Source: an uncultured bacterium (GTDB taxonomy: Bacteria; Bacillota; Clostridia; Christensenellales; CAG-917). From it: DNA of 64,000 nucleotides. The DNA lies in the NCBI GenBank assembly GCA_949432885.1, contig CASQXY010000001.1:124001-188000 (forward strand), written 5' to 3'. Made by a program: the position numbers and the translations under genes. The notes under the pieces were generated by a model that did no database searches, was not told the DNA's origin, and worked only from the letters and a program-made list of their open reading frames with translations. Below, piece by piece: positions 8,965 to 18,719 of this stretch; within the stretch, counting starts at the first letter, position 1; each line of letters starts with the position of its first letter.

Positions 8965-9471
8965 TTACGCTTTTCCAAAGGGGTCGTTGAGGGTGTCAAT
9001 CGAGCTGTCGTCGGTGTCGATGATTACTTCCTCATCGATAGATGCGATATCCGCCGTTTCTGCGGCAGACTCCTCCGCAACGGGCTCATCAACAGTGGGA
9101 ATCTCGTCCAAAGCAGATGCGGTTTCCTGCGCTTCAACGGGGCTTTCGACCGCGGGCGCCGCAACTGCTTCAAGCACATAGCCTACCGCCTTTCTGTCGA
9201 TAACAATCAGAGTAGGATTGAATTCCGTACCTACGTTGATGATGAGAGTGTTGTCGCTGTTTACCTGCGTGATTTTGCCGACCAATCCGCCGACCGTCAT
9301 CAGTTTAGTGCCGACCATGAGAGATTCCATCATTTTCTGTTGCTCTTTCTGACGCTTTTTCTGAGGAACAATCGTAAGAACAATCATCAAAACAAGAACG
9401 ACGCCGATTACAACCCACATAACCCATGTATTGTTTGAACCTTCGGCTGCAAGAATCGAATTTAATAACAT
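8965..9471 (-). CDS. yajC: YajC, SecDF-associated membrane protein
   Basis: A 168-residue YajC, the single-span accessory subunit of the SecDF complex. One membrane helix (about 15-37, VMWVVIGVVLVLMIVLTIV) is followed by the family signature PQKKRQKEQQKMMESLMVGTK region and the TVGGLVGKI motif. After about residue 105 there is a 60-residue tail very rich in Glu, Asp, Ala and Ser, which ordinary YajC proteins of about 90-110 residues lack. It lies between tgt and secD, as in many Clostridia, but here has its own promoter. Confidence 0.92.
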   Translation of the reverse strand: MLLNSILAAEGSNNTWVMWVVIGVVLVLMIVLTIVPQKKRQKEQQKMMESLMVGTKLMTVGGLVGKITQVNSDNTLIINVGTEFNPTLIVIDRKAVGYVLEAVAAPAVESPVEAQETASALDEIPTVDEPVAEESAAETADIASIDEEVIIDTDDSSIDTLNDPFGKA

Positions 9472-9518
9472 TTTTAGCTCCTTAATGAATATTATGCGCT
9501 TTGCGCGATTACTCAGTA

Positions 9519-9547
9519 ATCATACACGATGTCCACAAATATTGCAA
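9519..9547 (-). promoter_or_regulatory. Promoter of yajC
   Basis: Minus-strand TTGCAA (9542-9547), a 17-bp spacer and TATGAT (9519-9524). The leader is about 40 nt and contains AAGGAG before the ATG. Confidence 0.65.
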
Positions 9548-9632
9548 CCGAATTTAATACATTTGCAACATTAAATGAATTTTAATATTTTCAATGATTC
9601 CCAAAAAACCGCGAATTCAGTCGTAATATCGC

Positions 9633-9673
9633 AAAAAAAATTATGCCATGATTATCAAAAACCGCGGCATAAT
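9633..9673 (-). terminator. Probable terminator after tgt
   Basis: An 8-bp stem (ATTATGCC/GGCATAAT, arms at 9666-9673 and 9640-9647) with an 18-nt loop is followed on the minus strand by a run of 8 T. The loop is large, but the T-run is good. Confidence 0.6.
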
Positions 9674-9762
9674 TTCAAATCGGTTTCAAACCGCACGCAA
9701 ACGTCATAATTCCGCTTGCGCTATCATCGATTCGCTTTTGCGCCTATACGCAAATCGTCGCG

Positions 9763-10980
<1,218 letters not shown>

Positions 10981-12033
10981 TTATAAGATCATCATGGAAT
11001 CACCGAATGAGAAGAAACGATACCTCTCTTCAACGGCATTTTTATATATTTCCAGCGTCTTTTCCCTGCCTACGAACGCGGACACAAGCATTATCAACGT
11101 GCTTTCGGGCAAATGGAAGTTTGTGATAAGCCCTTTCACGCACTTGAATTTGTAACCGGGATAAATAAATATACTCGTATCCCCCTTCTGCGGACGCACA
11201 AAGCCGTTCTCGTCCGCGACGGTTTCCAGCGTGCGAACGCTCGTCGTGCCCACGCAGATTACGCGTCTGCCCTCTTCGATAGCTGCATTGATTTTATCGG
11301 CGGCCCTTTGGTCTATCTCGTAATACTCCGTATGCATTTTATGGTCGAGGATATTTTCCTCCTTAACGGGTCTGAACGTGCCCAATCCTATATGCAGAAG
11401 TACGGTGGCGAAATCCACGCCCATAGCTTTGATAGAGTTTATAAGCTCGGGAGTGAAGTGAAGACCCGCGGTGGGAGCGGCGGCAGAGCCTTCCACCTTA
11501 CTGTAAACGGTTTGATATCGCTCTTTGTCTTCGGGCTGTTCCTTGATATACGGGGGAAGTGGCATATTGCCCACCTTGTCCAGAATATCTTCAAATACGC
11601 CGTCGAATGAAAATTCAATCGTTCTCGCGCCGTACTCTCCCGTCTCCGTCACGACCGCGCTCAAACTCTCGCCGTAGTTAATGACGCTACCTACGCGCGC
11701 CTTCTTTGCAGGGCGCATTATGGTTTCCCAGTGAGTATAGTCTATTCGGCGCAACAGCAGCGTTTCCAGAACTCCCTCCCTGTTGTCGACTCTTCCGAAG
11801 ATACGCGCGGGAATTACGCGAGTATTGTTGACGACAAGCAAATCTCCCTTTCTCAGGAAGCTCGGCAGGTCGTAAAAATGCCTGTGCAGAACCTTGTCCG
11901 CCGCTCTGTCGTACGCCAAAAGCCGAGAGCTGTCGCGCGGCTCCGCAGGCGTCTGCGCTATAAGCTCCTCGGGCAAATCATAGTAGAAATCGTGGGTGGT
12001 CAGCGTATTTGTTTTAATATCGTTGTTTGGCAT
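10981..12033 (-). CDS. queA: S-adenosylmethionine:tRNA ribosyltransferase-isomerase
   Basis: A 350-residue QueA, which transfers the ribosyl part of SAM to preQ1-modified tRNA to give epoxyqueuosine. Recognisable segments are FYDLPEELIAQTPAEPRDSSRLL at the N-terminus, DLLVVNNTRVIPARI, SAAAPTAGLHFT, LHIGLGTFRPV and the C-terminal TNFHLPESTLIMLVSAF. Length is normal. It lies 50 bp after ruvB with only a weak ribosome binding site, and is probably in the same transcript. Confidence 0.97.
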   Translation of the reverse strand: MPNNDIKTNTLTTHDFYYDLPEELIAQTPAEPRDSSRLLAYDRAADKVLHRHFYDLPSFLRKGDLLVVNNTRVIPARIFGRVDNREGVLETLLLRRIDYTHWETIMRPAKKARVGSVINYGESLSAVVTETGEYGARTIEFSFDGVFEDILDKVGNMPLPPYIKEQPEDKERYQTVYSKVEGSAAAPTAGLHFTPELINSIKAMGVDFATVLLHIGLGTFRPVKEENILDHKMHTEYYEIDQRAADKINAAIEEGRRVICVGTTSVRTLETVADENGFVRPQKGDTSIFIYPGYKFKCVKGLITNFHLPESTLIMLVSAFVGREKTLEIYKNAVEERYRFFSFGDSMMIL

Positions 12034-12083
12034 TTCGGTATTTTATCCAGTGTTTTTTATAGTTTAAACGTTCGGTTGTGCAA

Positions 12084-13130
12084 TCAATCGTCTGAAAACC
12101 GCTTTCCGAGATGTTCGTAGGCGTTTTTTGTGCAGGCTCTTCCGCGCGGAGTCCTCGTTATGAATCCGAGCTGTATCAAAAACGGTTCGACAACGTCCTC
12201 TATTGTGGAGGCTTCCTCTCCCGTAGAAGCCGCGAGCGTATCCAACCCGACGGGTCCTCCTCCGAACTTGTCTATAATCGCTTCTAGCACCGTTCTGTCC
12301 GTTATATCAAGCCCAAGCTCGTCCACATCCATGAGGCTGAGGGCTTTTCTCGTAATTTCTACGTTTATAGTTTCCAGCTTTTCGTACTGTGCAAAATCGC
12401 GCACGCGGCGAAGAAGTCTGTTTGCTATACGCGGAGTGCCTCTGCTGCGCTTTGCAAGCTCCAACGCCGCACTCTGCTCTATTGCGATTCCCAATATTCC
12501 AGCCGACCTGACTATGATTTTCGTAAGTTCGTCCGGAGTGTACATTTCAAGGCGCAGCATCATACCGAAACGGTCTCGCAACGGACTTGACAGCATGCCA
12601 GCTCTTGTTGTCGCGCCTATAAGCGTAAAGTGTTTGAGAGGCAGACGTATGCTTCTTGCCATAGGACCTTTTCCGGACACAAAATCAAGAGAAAAATCCT
12701 CCATCGCAGGATACAGCACCTCTTCTATATTTCTGTTGAGCCGGTGAATCTCGTCGATAAACAGGATATCTCCCTTTTCGAGATTGGTGAGTATAGCGGC
12801 AAGGTCCGCCGCTCTTTCTATGGCGGGTCCGCTTGTGACTCTTATCTGCGCGCCTAGCTCCGCAGCAATAACGTGCGCAAGCGTGGTTTTGCCAAGTCCC
12901 GGAGGTCCGTACAGCAAAACGTGGTCAAGCGCGTCCTTTCTCTCCTTTGCGGCGGTGACGTACACGTCGAGGTTGCGCTTGATTTTGGATTGTCCGACGT
13001 ACTCGTCCATGCTGTGCGGACGCAACGACTTCTCCGACTCGTCCTCGTCGATAGTCAGACTGCTTACGAGCCTGTTTGCAACGTCGAAGCCGTCGTCCTT
13101 ATTTTCCTTTGAAAACTGTGATTTTATCAT
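12084..13130 (-). CDS. ruvB: Holliday junction branch migration helicase RuvB
   Basis: A 348-residue AAA+ motor that drives RuvA-bound Holliday junctions. The Walker A motif GPPGLGKT is at 75-82, Walker [13 protein letters not shown] follows, then the sensor-1 region [11 protein letters not shown], the arginine finger region PLRDRFGM and the C-terminal winged helix (TPRGRACT). GAGGAG precedes the ATG. It follows ruvA by 35 bp. Confidence 0.98.
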   Translation of the reverse strand: MIKSQFSKENKDDGFDVANRLVSSLTIDEDESEKSLRPHSMDEYVGQSKIKRNLDVYVTAAKERKDALDHVLLYGPPGLGKTTLAHVIAAELGAQIRVTSGPAIERAADLAAILTNLEKGDILFIDEIHRLNRNIEEVLYPAMEDFSLDFVSGKGPMARSIRLPLKHFTLIGATTRAGMLSSPLRDRFGMMLRLEMYTPDELTKIIVRSAGILGIAIEQSAALELAKRSRGTPRIANRLLRRVRDFAQYEKLETINVEITRKALSLMDVDELGLDITDRTVLEAIIDKFGGGPVGLDTLAASTGEEASTIEDVVEPFLIQLGFITRTPRGRACTKNAYEHLGKRFSDD

Positions 13131-13165
13131 CGTTCTCCTCTGACTCGATTAAATACGTATTTTGC

Positions 13166-13741
13166 TCAGCCCAATTTGCGCAGGCAGTACGCAATGATAT
13201 TCTCCGCTCCGTTCACGGATTTTTTCGCCTCGCTCGCCGCACGCACCGCCTCCGTCTTGGGAATGCCAAGCGATTCGAGAGCGAACACGGCGTCCGCAAC
13301 GTCGTCGCCTACTATATCCGCGCCCTGAGATTCCGTCACATCCTGCGCCGCCGCCTCACGTAAATTCAGCACGATAAGCTCCGCCGTTTTTTTGCCAAGC
13401 CCCTTTATCTTGCAAAGAGTCTTCACGTCGCCGCTCGCAATAGCCACGGTGAGCGTTTTGAGGTCGTAGCCGCTCAATATCTGCATAGCCATTTTGGGCC
13501 CTATTCCGCTGATGTCGATTAGACGCAGAAACAGCTTTTTTTCCTCCTCTCTGGAAAAGCCGTACAGCGACATTTCGTCCTCCCGCACAAATAGATAGGT
13601 GTAGATTCTGGCGATTTCTCCCAACTCGACGTCATACAGCGTATTGCCGCTTGCACCTATTTCATAGCCGATACCGTTGTTTTCAAGCACAACGGAGTTG
13701 AACGTTTTGTTTACAACTTTTCCCGTTATATAGCTGTACAT
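13166..13741 (-). CDS. ruvA: Holliday junction DNA-binding protein RuvA
   Basis: A 191-residue RuvA. An N-terminal OB domain (YITGKVVNK...) precedes two helix-hairpin-helix motifs (LIDISGIGPKMAMQIL and LCKIKGLGKKTAELIVLNL) and a C-terminal RuvB-contact domain with LGIPKTEAVRAASEA. AGGTGA precedes the ATG. It lies 17 bp after ruvC. Confidence 0.97.
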   Translation of the reverse strand: MYSYITGKVVNKTFNSVVLENNGIGYEIGASGNTLYDVELGEIARIYTYLFVREDEMSLYGFSREEEKKLFLRLIDISGIGPKMAMQILSGYDLKTLTVAIASGDVKTLCKIKGLGKKTAELIVLNLREAAAQDVTESQGADIVGDDVADAVFALESLGIPKTEAVRAASEAKKSVNGAENIIAYCLRKLG

Positions 13742-13758
13742 ATATCACCTGCCGTGTA

Positions 13759-14256
13759 TTAGCGTATTTTGAAAGCCGTCGAAAGCCTGCTCGTCTGCGC
13801 GTGACAAAGCGCCACCGCAAGCGCGTCCGCCGCGTCGTCGGGACGGGGAATGCGTTTCAGCCTGAGCAGAGCCTGTATCATATGCTGCATTTGTATCTTA
13901 TCCGCGCTTCCGTAGCCTGTTATCGCCTGCTTTATCTGATTGGGAGTATACTCGTAAACCTCGTCGCCAAGGCTCTTGACCGCGGTGAGCAGTATGACTC
14001 CCCTCGCCTCGGCAACGGGTATACCCGTCGTGATATTCTTGCTGAAAAACAGCTCCTCAATCGCAATATTGTCGGGACGGAAGCTCTCGATAAGCTCCTT
14101 TACTCCATCCTCCAACTGGCGCAGTCTTTCGGGAAGCGTACATTCCTTGGGCGTCGTAACAACGCCGTAATCGACAACCTGAAAGTTGCCGTGCGCCGCT
14201 TCTATCACTCCGTAGCCCATCGTCGCAAGCCCCGGGTCTATGCCAAGTATCCTCAT
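13759..14256 (-). CDS. ruvC: Crossover junction endodeoxyribonuclease RuvC
   Basis: A 165-residue Holliday junction resolvase. The RNase H-like fold shows the catalytic acidic residues in GIDPGLATMGYG (D7), IEELFFSKN (Glu) and DDAADALAVALCH near the end. The ATG overlaps the stop of the upstream ABC-like gene as ATGA, and GGGTGG lies before it, so the two are translationally coupled. Confidence 0.97.
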   Translation of the reverse strand: MRILGIDPGLATMGYGVIEAAHGNFQVVDYGVVTTPKECTLPERLRQLEDGVKELIESFRPDNIAIEELFFSKNITTGIPVAEARGVILLTAVKSLGDEVYEYTPNQIKQAITGYGSADKIQMQHMIQALLRLKRIPRPDDAADALAVALCHAQTSRLSTAFKIR

Positions 14257-15347
14257 ATACCACCCGCCGCGTCAGTTTTAAGATGCAGACTGTTTTCGTT
14301 TTCAAAATCGTATAATCTTATTTTCGCCGCTTCGGGCAAAGTGCACACGCACGACCTTCTGTGCGAGCATCTCACCCAAATTCCGCTCTCAGTGCGTATA
14401 AGATATCCGTCTCCGTCGCGCAGCGCGTAATCCGCTCTCTCATTTCGGGCTCCGTCCTGCGCAAAATCGAAACAATTCCACCCGACATAAACGGTTTTGC
14501 CAACGTATCCTTCGGCAATCCTACCGCGCAGATGTTCGACGGTTATCACGTATTCGTCCGCTTTCGACGCGGGCGTCTCCACTCCCAATACGACATGGAG
14601 TTTGCCGTCCTTATCTTCAAGCCGCGCTCGCTCGAAATGGTAATGCTCGTTTAGCGCCTGCGCCGCCCAAATATTGGAGGGATTATCGTATATCTCGTCT
14701 ATGCGCGCAAGCTGTTTCAACTCCCCCGAATGCAAAACCGCAATTCTGTCCGCTATCGACGTCGCTTCCGAGCAATCGGTCACGGCATAAATTATGCTCG
14801 TTCCGCCTTTCGCCTTTTCCAAAAGAATAGGCGCGGCTTCATCCCAAAGCTCTTTCGCTTCCGCTCTCGTAAGTCCCCGAGTGATATCGTCTATAAGTAT
14901 GACGCGGCTGTCTCTTAAAAACAGCCTCGCAACGGCCAGCCTCTTGACGTATATAAGAGGCGCGTTTTTCACCTTTGTGCCGAGCCAAGCGGTTATTCCC
15001 ATACGCTCCGCCGCCGCTTCCGCTCTGCGCTTTATCTCCGCCTTATTCTCTCCGCGGATTTTGAGAGGATATGACAGATTATACAAAAAGCTCCTGTTTT
15101 TAAAAACCGCGAGGTCGTCAAAAACCATAATCACGTCGTCGGACTTCCTGCACGGCGGCGCTCCGTCTATAAGTACCTCTCCCTCGCAGTCCGTCACGTT
15201 TGCTACGACTTTAAGCAAAGTGGTCTTTCCGCTCTGCTCTCCGCCCAACAGCGCGATTATCTCGCCGTCGTCTATGCGCATATCCAACGCGCCGAGTACG
15301 CGAGCGCCGTAAAGATACTGTTTTGTGACGCCTTTAAGCTCAATCAT
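14253..15347 (-). CDS. Degenerate ABC-type ATP-binding protein with C-terminal TOBE-like region
   Basis: A 364-residue protein built like MalK/UgpC-type importer ATPases. A nucleotide-binding domain (1 to about 230) is followed by an OB/TOBE-like tail. Walker A GGEQSGKT (35-42) is intact. The other elements are altered. The Q-loop position reads FDD (76-78) instead of FQ. The LSGGQ signature is replaced by PLIYVKR (130-136). Walker B reads VILIDD (149-154), so the catalytic Glu is Asp. The H-loop reads YAVTD (187-191), with Thr where His is expected. There is no permease or binding protein beside it. It starts 7 bp after the HD gene and overlaps ruvC by 4 bp. It may bind ATP without normal hydrolysis; its function is unknown. 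Confidence 0.8.
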   Translation of the reverse strand: MIELKGVTKQYLYGARVLGALDMRIDDGEIIALLGGEQSGKTTLLKVVANVTDCEGEVLIDGAPPCRKSDDVIMVFDDLAVFKNRSFLYNLSYPLKIRGENKAEIKRRAEAAAERMGITAWLGTKVKNAPLIYVKRLAVARLFLRDSRVILIDDITRGLTRAEAKELWDEAAPILLEKAKGGTSIIYAVTDCSEATSIADRIAVLHSGELKQLARIDEIYDNPSNIWAAQALNEHYHFERARLEDKDGKLHVVLGVETPASKADEYVITVEHLRGRIAEGYVGKTVYVGWNCFDFAQDGARNERADYALRDGDGYLIRTESGIWVRCSHRRSCVCTLPEAAKIRLYDFENENSLHLKTDAAGGI

Positions 15348-15354
15348 ACGCGCG

Positions 15355-15933
15355 TCATAAAATGTCTACGGAAGCGTTGAAGCCGTCCATAAAGTTGTCG
15401 AGAAAATATCCGAGCTCGGGATACTCCCGTCTGCTATCGTCCAACACCTTCTGCAAGCGATTGAAGGCCTTGTCAAACTCGTGATTGCCTAGCAATCTTT
15501 CCTCCGAGCATTTGACATATGCGGATAGCTTATCCGCAATTTTCATAAGTTTGTATTCCACACTGCTCTCGTCAGGCTCGATATACTTCCTGTATTCCTC
15601 GCTCATCTCGTCGGGAAGCGAATCGAGAAGACGTTTGTTTATCATATCTTCTATCTCGGCGTAAGCGCCCTTCATACTTGAATTGTAATACTTGACGGGC
15701 GTAGGCAAATCGCCGCTGACGACCTCAGCCGTATCATGATACAGCGCGAGAGAGGCTATCTTATCCACGTTAACGTCTCCGCCGAACATAGTGTTGCGGA
15801 TTATACCCAAAGCCTGTCCGAGTATCGCAACGGAGGCGGAATGCTGCATCAAATCCTCTTTGATGTTGGAACGCATAAGATTCCACCTCTGAATGAGCTT
15901 CATTCTGTTCATAAAAGCATAAAACGTATACAT
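15355..15933 (-). CDS. YfbR-like HD-domain 5'-deoxynucleotidase
   Basis: A 192-residue HD phosphohydrolase. The family pattern of E. coli YfbR is present at near-identical spacing: R16-W17, H31, H66-D67, E70 and D134 (IADKLSAY). YfbR hydrolyses deoxynucleoside 5'-monophosphates to nucleosides. GAGG precedes the ATG. It lies upstream of the ABC-like gene and ruvC and probably leads this transcript. The specificity is inferred from the family only. Confidence 0.85.
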   Translation of the reverse strand: MYTFYAFMNRMKLIQRWNLMRSNIKEDLMQHSASVAILGQALGIIRNTMFGGDVNVDKIASLALYHDTAEVVSGDLPTPVKYYNSSMKGAYAEIEDMINKRLLDSLPDEMSEEYRKYIEPDESSVEYKLMKIADKLSAYVKCSEERLLGNHEFDKAFNRLQKVLDDSRREYPELGYFLDNFMDGFNASVDIL

Positions 15934-15972
15934 ACTGCCGCCTCATATTTGATACTCTAATTATGCCACGCC

Positions 15973-15996
15973 GCCCGTACCGAAAACGGTACGGGC
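15973..15996. other. Strong hairpin between pgi and the HD gene
   Basis: A 10-bp perfect stem (GCCCGTACCG/CGGTACGGGC) with a 4-nt AAAA/TTTT loop. No T-run follows on the minus strand, so a plain terminator is uncertain. It may separate or differentially stabilise the transcripts. Confidence 0.6.
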
Positions 15997-16024
15997 AGTA
16001 TGACGCAATTCGCATTGAAAAAAA

Positions 16025-17416
16025 TCAGATTATATATTTTTCGCTCTTCTTGGGCGCCGCTTCGAGCTCCGCCTTTTTCGCCTCGTAGCCCTTTCTGTCG
16101 AACATAGCGTAGGTAGCATTTTTGCCCTCTTCCACGCCGGGTTGATTGAAGGTGTCAATGTTTAGCATCTTTCCGCAATACGCGGTTTCAAGCTGGAAGA
16201 ACATAAGCAACTGACCTATCGAACGGGCGTTCACCTCATCGAGGAGTATAGTTCTGTTCATATGCTTGGAACGCGTAAGCGCATATTCGGTCGCCTTGCG
16301 CTCGGTGTTGATAAGCTCGCTCATCGTATGTCCGCAAAGGAAGTTTACGTCCGCGAACTGCTCCGCGCCGTTTGCGATAACGACGTCCTTTCTGAACTTC
16401 TCCACGCCGATTATCGTGATAACCTTATCGAACGGACCCTCAGTGTACAACTGAACCTGAGAATGCTGATCGGTGACTCCGAGAGCCTTGACGGGGGTCT
16501 GCCCCTTGTGCACGGCGTTGCCGTCGAAATCCACGGCTTTGCCTAAGCTCTCGCCCCAAAGCTGACAGTACCAGTCCGCCATAAGTTTGAGCGAATCCGC
16601 GTACGGCATCATCACGGAAATATTCTTTCCCTTTTGCTCCATAGCGATATATTGCAAAGTCGCCGCCATAAGCGCGGGGTTTTTGTACGGGTCGGAGCCG
16701 TTGCACTTCTTATCCATTTCCGAAGCGCCTATAAGCAAGCCGATTATGTCGATTCCGAGCACCGCCGCGGGCAGAAGACCTACGGGACATAATTCGCTGA
16801 AACGGCCGCCCACTCCGTCGGGGATATAATACGTTTTGAATCCCTCTTCCTTTGCGAGCTTAATAAGATTACCCTTGCTCTCGGACGTCGTGGCAATTAT
16901 ATGCTTCGCCCAATCCGCGCCGCATTTCTTTTTGAGTATGTCTGTAATGATAAGATACTGGCTCATTGTCTCCGAGGTAGCGCCGCTTTTGGTGATGACG
17001 TTGAACATCGTCTCCTCGGGCTTGATTACGTCTAGGAGCGCAAGCATCCTTTCGGGGTCGACGTTGTCTTCCACGAAAAATTTCACTCCGCGCCTGCTCT
17101 CGTCGAGCTCGTTGTATCTAAGATGGCAAAGAGCGTTGTACACAGCCATAGGACCGAGCGCGCTGCCGCCTATGCCGAGCACGACGAAGTTCTTGTACTT
17201 TGCGCGCACTTCCGCCGCCGTGGATATTATATCTCGTACGATATCCTCCTGATTATAGGGCAGTTCCGACCAGCCCATCCAGCCGGTGCCGCGGTTTTTC
17301 TCGAAATAGGCGTATGCATCCGCCGCCTTTTCAAGCGCGGCGGAAATATCGCTTTCGCTTATACCCTCCTCGCCTATGTACGCGTCCATCATATTGTTGA
17401 AATCGAATTTAATCAT
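16025..17416 (-). CDS. pgi: Glucose-6-phosphate isomerase
   Basis: A 463-residue Pgi that interconverts glucose 6-phosphate and fructose 6-phosphate. Conserved parts are LGIGGSALGPMAVYNAL, FNVITKSGATSETM, GGRFSELCPVGLLPAA, QLWGESLGKA and the C-terminal NIDTFNQPGVEEGKN with its catalytic region. It is slightly longer than the Bacillus enzyme of about 450. The ATG overlaps the stop of the upstream TIM-barrel gene by 4 bp and is preceded by CGGAGG. Confidence 0.97.
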   Translation of the reverse strand: MIKFDFNNMMDAYIGEEGISESDISAALEKAADAYAYFEKNRGTGWMGWSELPYNQEDIVRDIISTAAEVRAKYKNFVVLGIGGSALGPMAVYNALCHLRYNELDESRRGVKFFVEDNVDPERMLALLDVIKPEETMFNVITKSGATSETMSQYLIITDILKKKCGADWAKHIIATTSESKGNLIKLAKEEGFKTYYIPDGVGGRFSELCPVGLLPAAVLGIDIIGLLIGASEMDKKCNGSDPYKNPALMAATLQYIAMEQKGKNISVMMPYADSLKLMADWYCQLWGESLGKAVDFDGNAVHKGQTPVKALGVTDQHSQVQLYTEGPFDKVITIIGVEKFRKDVVIANGAEQFADVNFLCGHTMSELINTERKATEYALTRSKHMNRTILLDEVNARSIGQLLMFFQLETAYCGKMLNIDTFNQPGVEEGKNATYAMFDRKGYEAKKAELEAAPKKSEKYII

Positions 17417-18201
17417 TGTTTTCCTCCGATAATATATTTGAGATATTCCACCGACTGCGCGACCTGCGCGTAATCGTCGTAGTTCTTTGCATACTGCTCT
17501 ATGAGCAAAGGTCCCGTATAGCCTATATCGAGCAGTCTGTCGATAAGCTCCTCAAACGGGAAAACGCCCTTCCCGACCATAACTATATTCCCGTCCGCGT
17601 CAACGTCGCTGAGATGTACGTTTTTTATGGTATCGCCCATGACGGCGAGATACTCTCTCCAATCGTAGCCCGACTGCCTCGCCTGTTTGATATCGAGAAC
17701 GCATCCGCATCCCAACGAATGCTTTTTCATCTCCTCGTAAAAACCGGGAGTATTGAAGGTCGCCCAATGCACATTTTCAAGGCATAGCGTAATGCCGTAT
17801 TCGTTTGCGATTTCTCCTAGCTCGCGCATGCGGACGCCTACGACCTTCGGGTCGAAATACATAGTCCTTTTAAGACGGGAGAGCCCGTGAAAAGTGTATG
17901 CCCGCGCCCCAAGCTGCCTGCCTACAAAAAGCACCTTGCGGAATATTTCGACCGCGTCCGCTCTCGTGCGAGGCGCGGCGTTGAACAGCTGCGGCTCGAA
18001 ATTGGTGTTGAGCGAGTGTACGGAATATACGTCCAAATCTCCTTTACGTTTTACAAGCAGTTCGCCGAAAGAAGGCTCGTACTCGCTGAAAGTGGTAAGG
18101 AAGACCTCGCAGGTCTCCCCTCCACAGCGTTGAATGACCGAGAACGTGTCCTCGGTCAATTCTTTCAGAAAAAACGAAGCAGTCGATATGCCGACGCGCA
18201 T
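17413..18201 (-). CDS. Sugar phosphate isomerase/epimerase-like TIM-barrel protein
   Basis: A 262-residue xylose isomerase-like/AP endonuclease 2-fold protein. Typical metal-site segments are YTFHGL, LCLENVHW (Glu), CGCVLDIKQA (Asp), NVHLSDVD (His, Asp) and a final LLIEQY (Glu). Members act as sugar isomerases or epimerases, or on inositol compounds; the substrate is not deducible. It begins 2 nt after hpf with GAGGA inside the end of hpf, and overlaps pgi by 4 bp, which suggests a role in sugar metabolism. Confidence 0.8.
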   Translation of the reverse strand: MRVGISTASFFLKELTEDTFSVIQRCGGETCEVFLTTFSEYEPSFGELLVKRKGDLDVYSVHSLNTNFEPQLFNAAPRTRADAVEIFRKVLFVGRQLGARAYTFHGLSRLKRTMYFDPKVVGVRMRELGEIANEYGITLCLENVHWATFNTPGFYEEMKKHSLGCGCVLDIKQARQSGYDWREYLAVMGDTIKNVHLSDVDADGNIVMVGKGVFPFEELIDRLLDIGYTGPLLIEQYAKNYDDYAQVAQSVEYLKYIIGGKQ

Positions 18202-18202
18202 C

Positions 18203-18535
18203 TTATTCCTCTTCTTCGTCGTATACGGACGGAGAACCCTTTTTGTCTCTGCCCCATACGTCTTTTTGCTTTCTCATCTGTCCGAGAAGTCTGGGAATGA
18301 CTATGTCTATGTTGTCGAACGGAGAATCCGATTGCGCCTCGGCGCGATAGGTCGCACCGCGCGCCGTCACGACCGCGTCCGTGGAATAAACTCCGTTTTC
18401 CAAAGTAACGGTGAACTTAACGGTCGCCTCCTCGTCGCCGGACAGACGTCTTGCGAGTTTTGCGCTTTTCTTTTCCGTAACGGATTTAAGAGAATCGCTT
18501 GGGTCATAGTTTCTGCCTAATATTTCAAGTTTCAT
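18203..18535 (-). CDS. hpf: Short ribosome hibernation-promoting factor (HPF/RaiA family)
   Basis: A 110-residue protein matching the N-terminal ribosome-binding domain of HPF: MKLEILGRNYDPSDSLKS, KFTVTLENGVYSTDAVV and AEAQSDSPFDNIDIVIPRLLGQMRK. Family members bind the 30S subunit and silence ribosomes in stationary phase. It stops after an acidic tail (DEEEE). The C-terminal dimerisation domain usual in Firmicutes long HPF of about 180 residues is absent and is not found in the next gene. GAGGAGG precedes the ATG, and a strong promoter lies at 18565-18593. Confidence 0.85.
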   Translation of the reverse strand: MKLEILGRNYDPSDSLKSVTEKKSAKLARRLSGDEEATVKFTVTLENGVYSTDAVVTARGATYRAEAQSDSPFDNIDIVIPRLLGQMRKQKDVWGRDKKGSPSVYDEEEE

Positions 18536-18564
18536 AAAGCAACCTCCTCGCTTTTTTCGATATT

Positions 18565-18593
18565 ATTATAACAAATAATTTTTATATATTCAA
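18565..18593 (-). promoter_or_regulatory. Sigma-A promoter of the hpf-isomerase-pgi operon
   Basis: Minus-strand TTGAAT (18588-18593), a 17-bp AT-rich spacer and perfect TATAAT (18565-18570), about 30 bp before the hpf ATG. Confidence 0.75.
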
Positions 18594-18650
18594 TAGTATT
18601 ACAAAAACAAAATCAAATTCCCCAAAAAACGGACACAGCTAAAAAACAAA

Positions 18651-18677
18651 TTTTAAAAGCGGCAGTGCTTCTGCCGC
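18651..18677 (-). terminator. Terminator after clpC
   Basis: A 7-bp GC stem (GCGGCAG/CTGCCGC) with a 5-nt loop is followed on the minus strand by TTTTAAAA and further T-rich sequence. Confidence 0.8.
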
Positions 18678-18719
18678 CTTACTGCGATTTTGCCGAGGGT
18701 CGCCGCGCAGTAATAGCGC

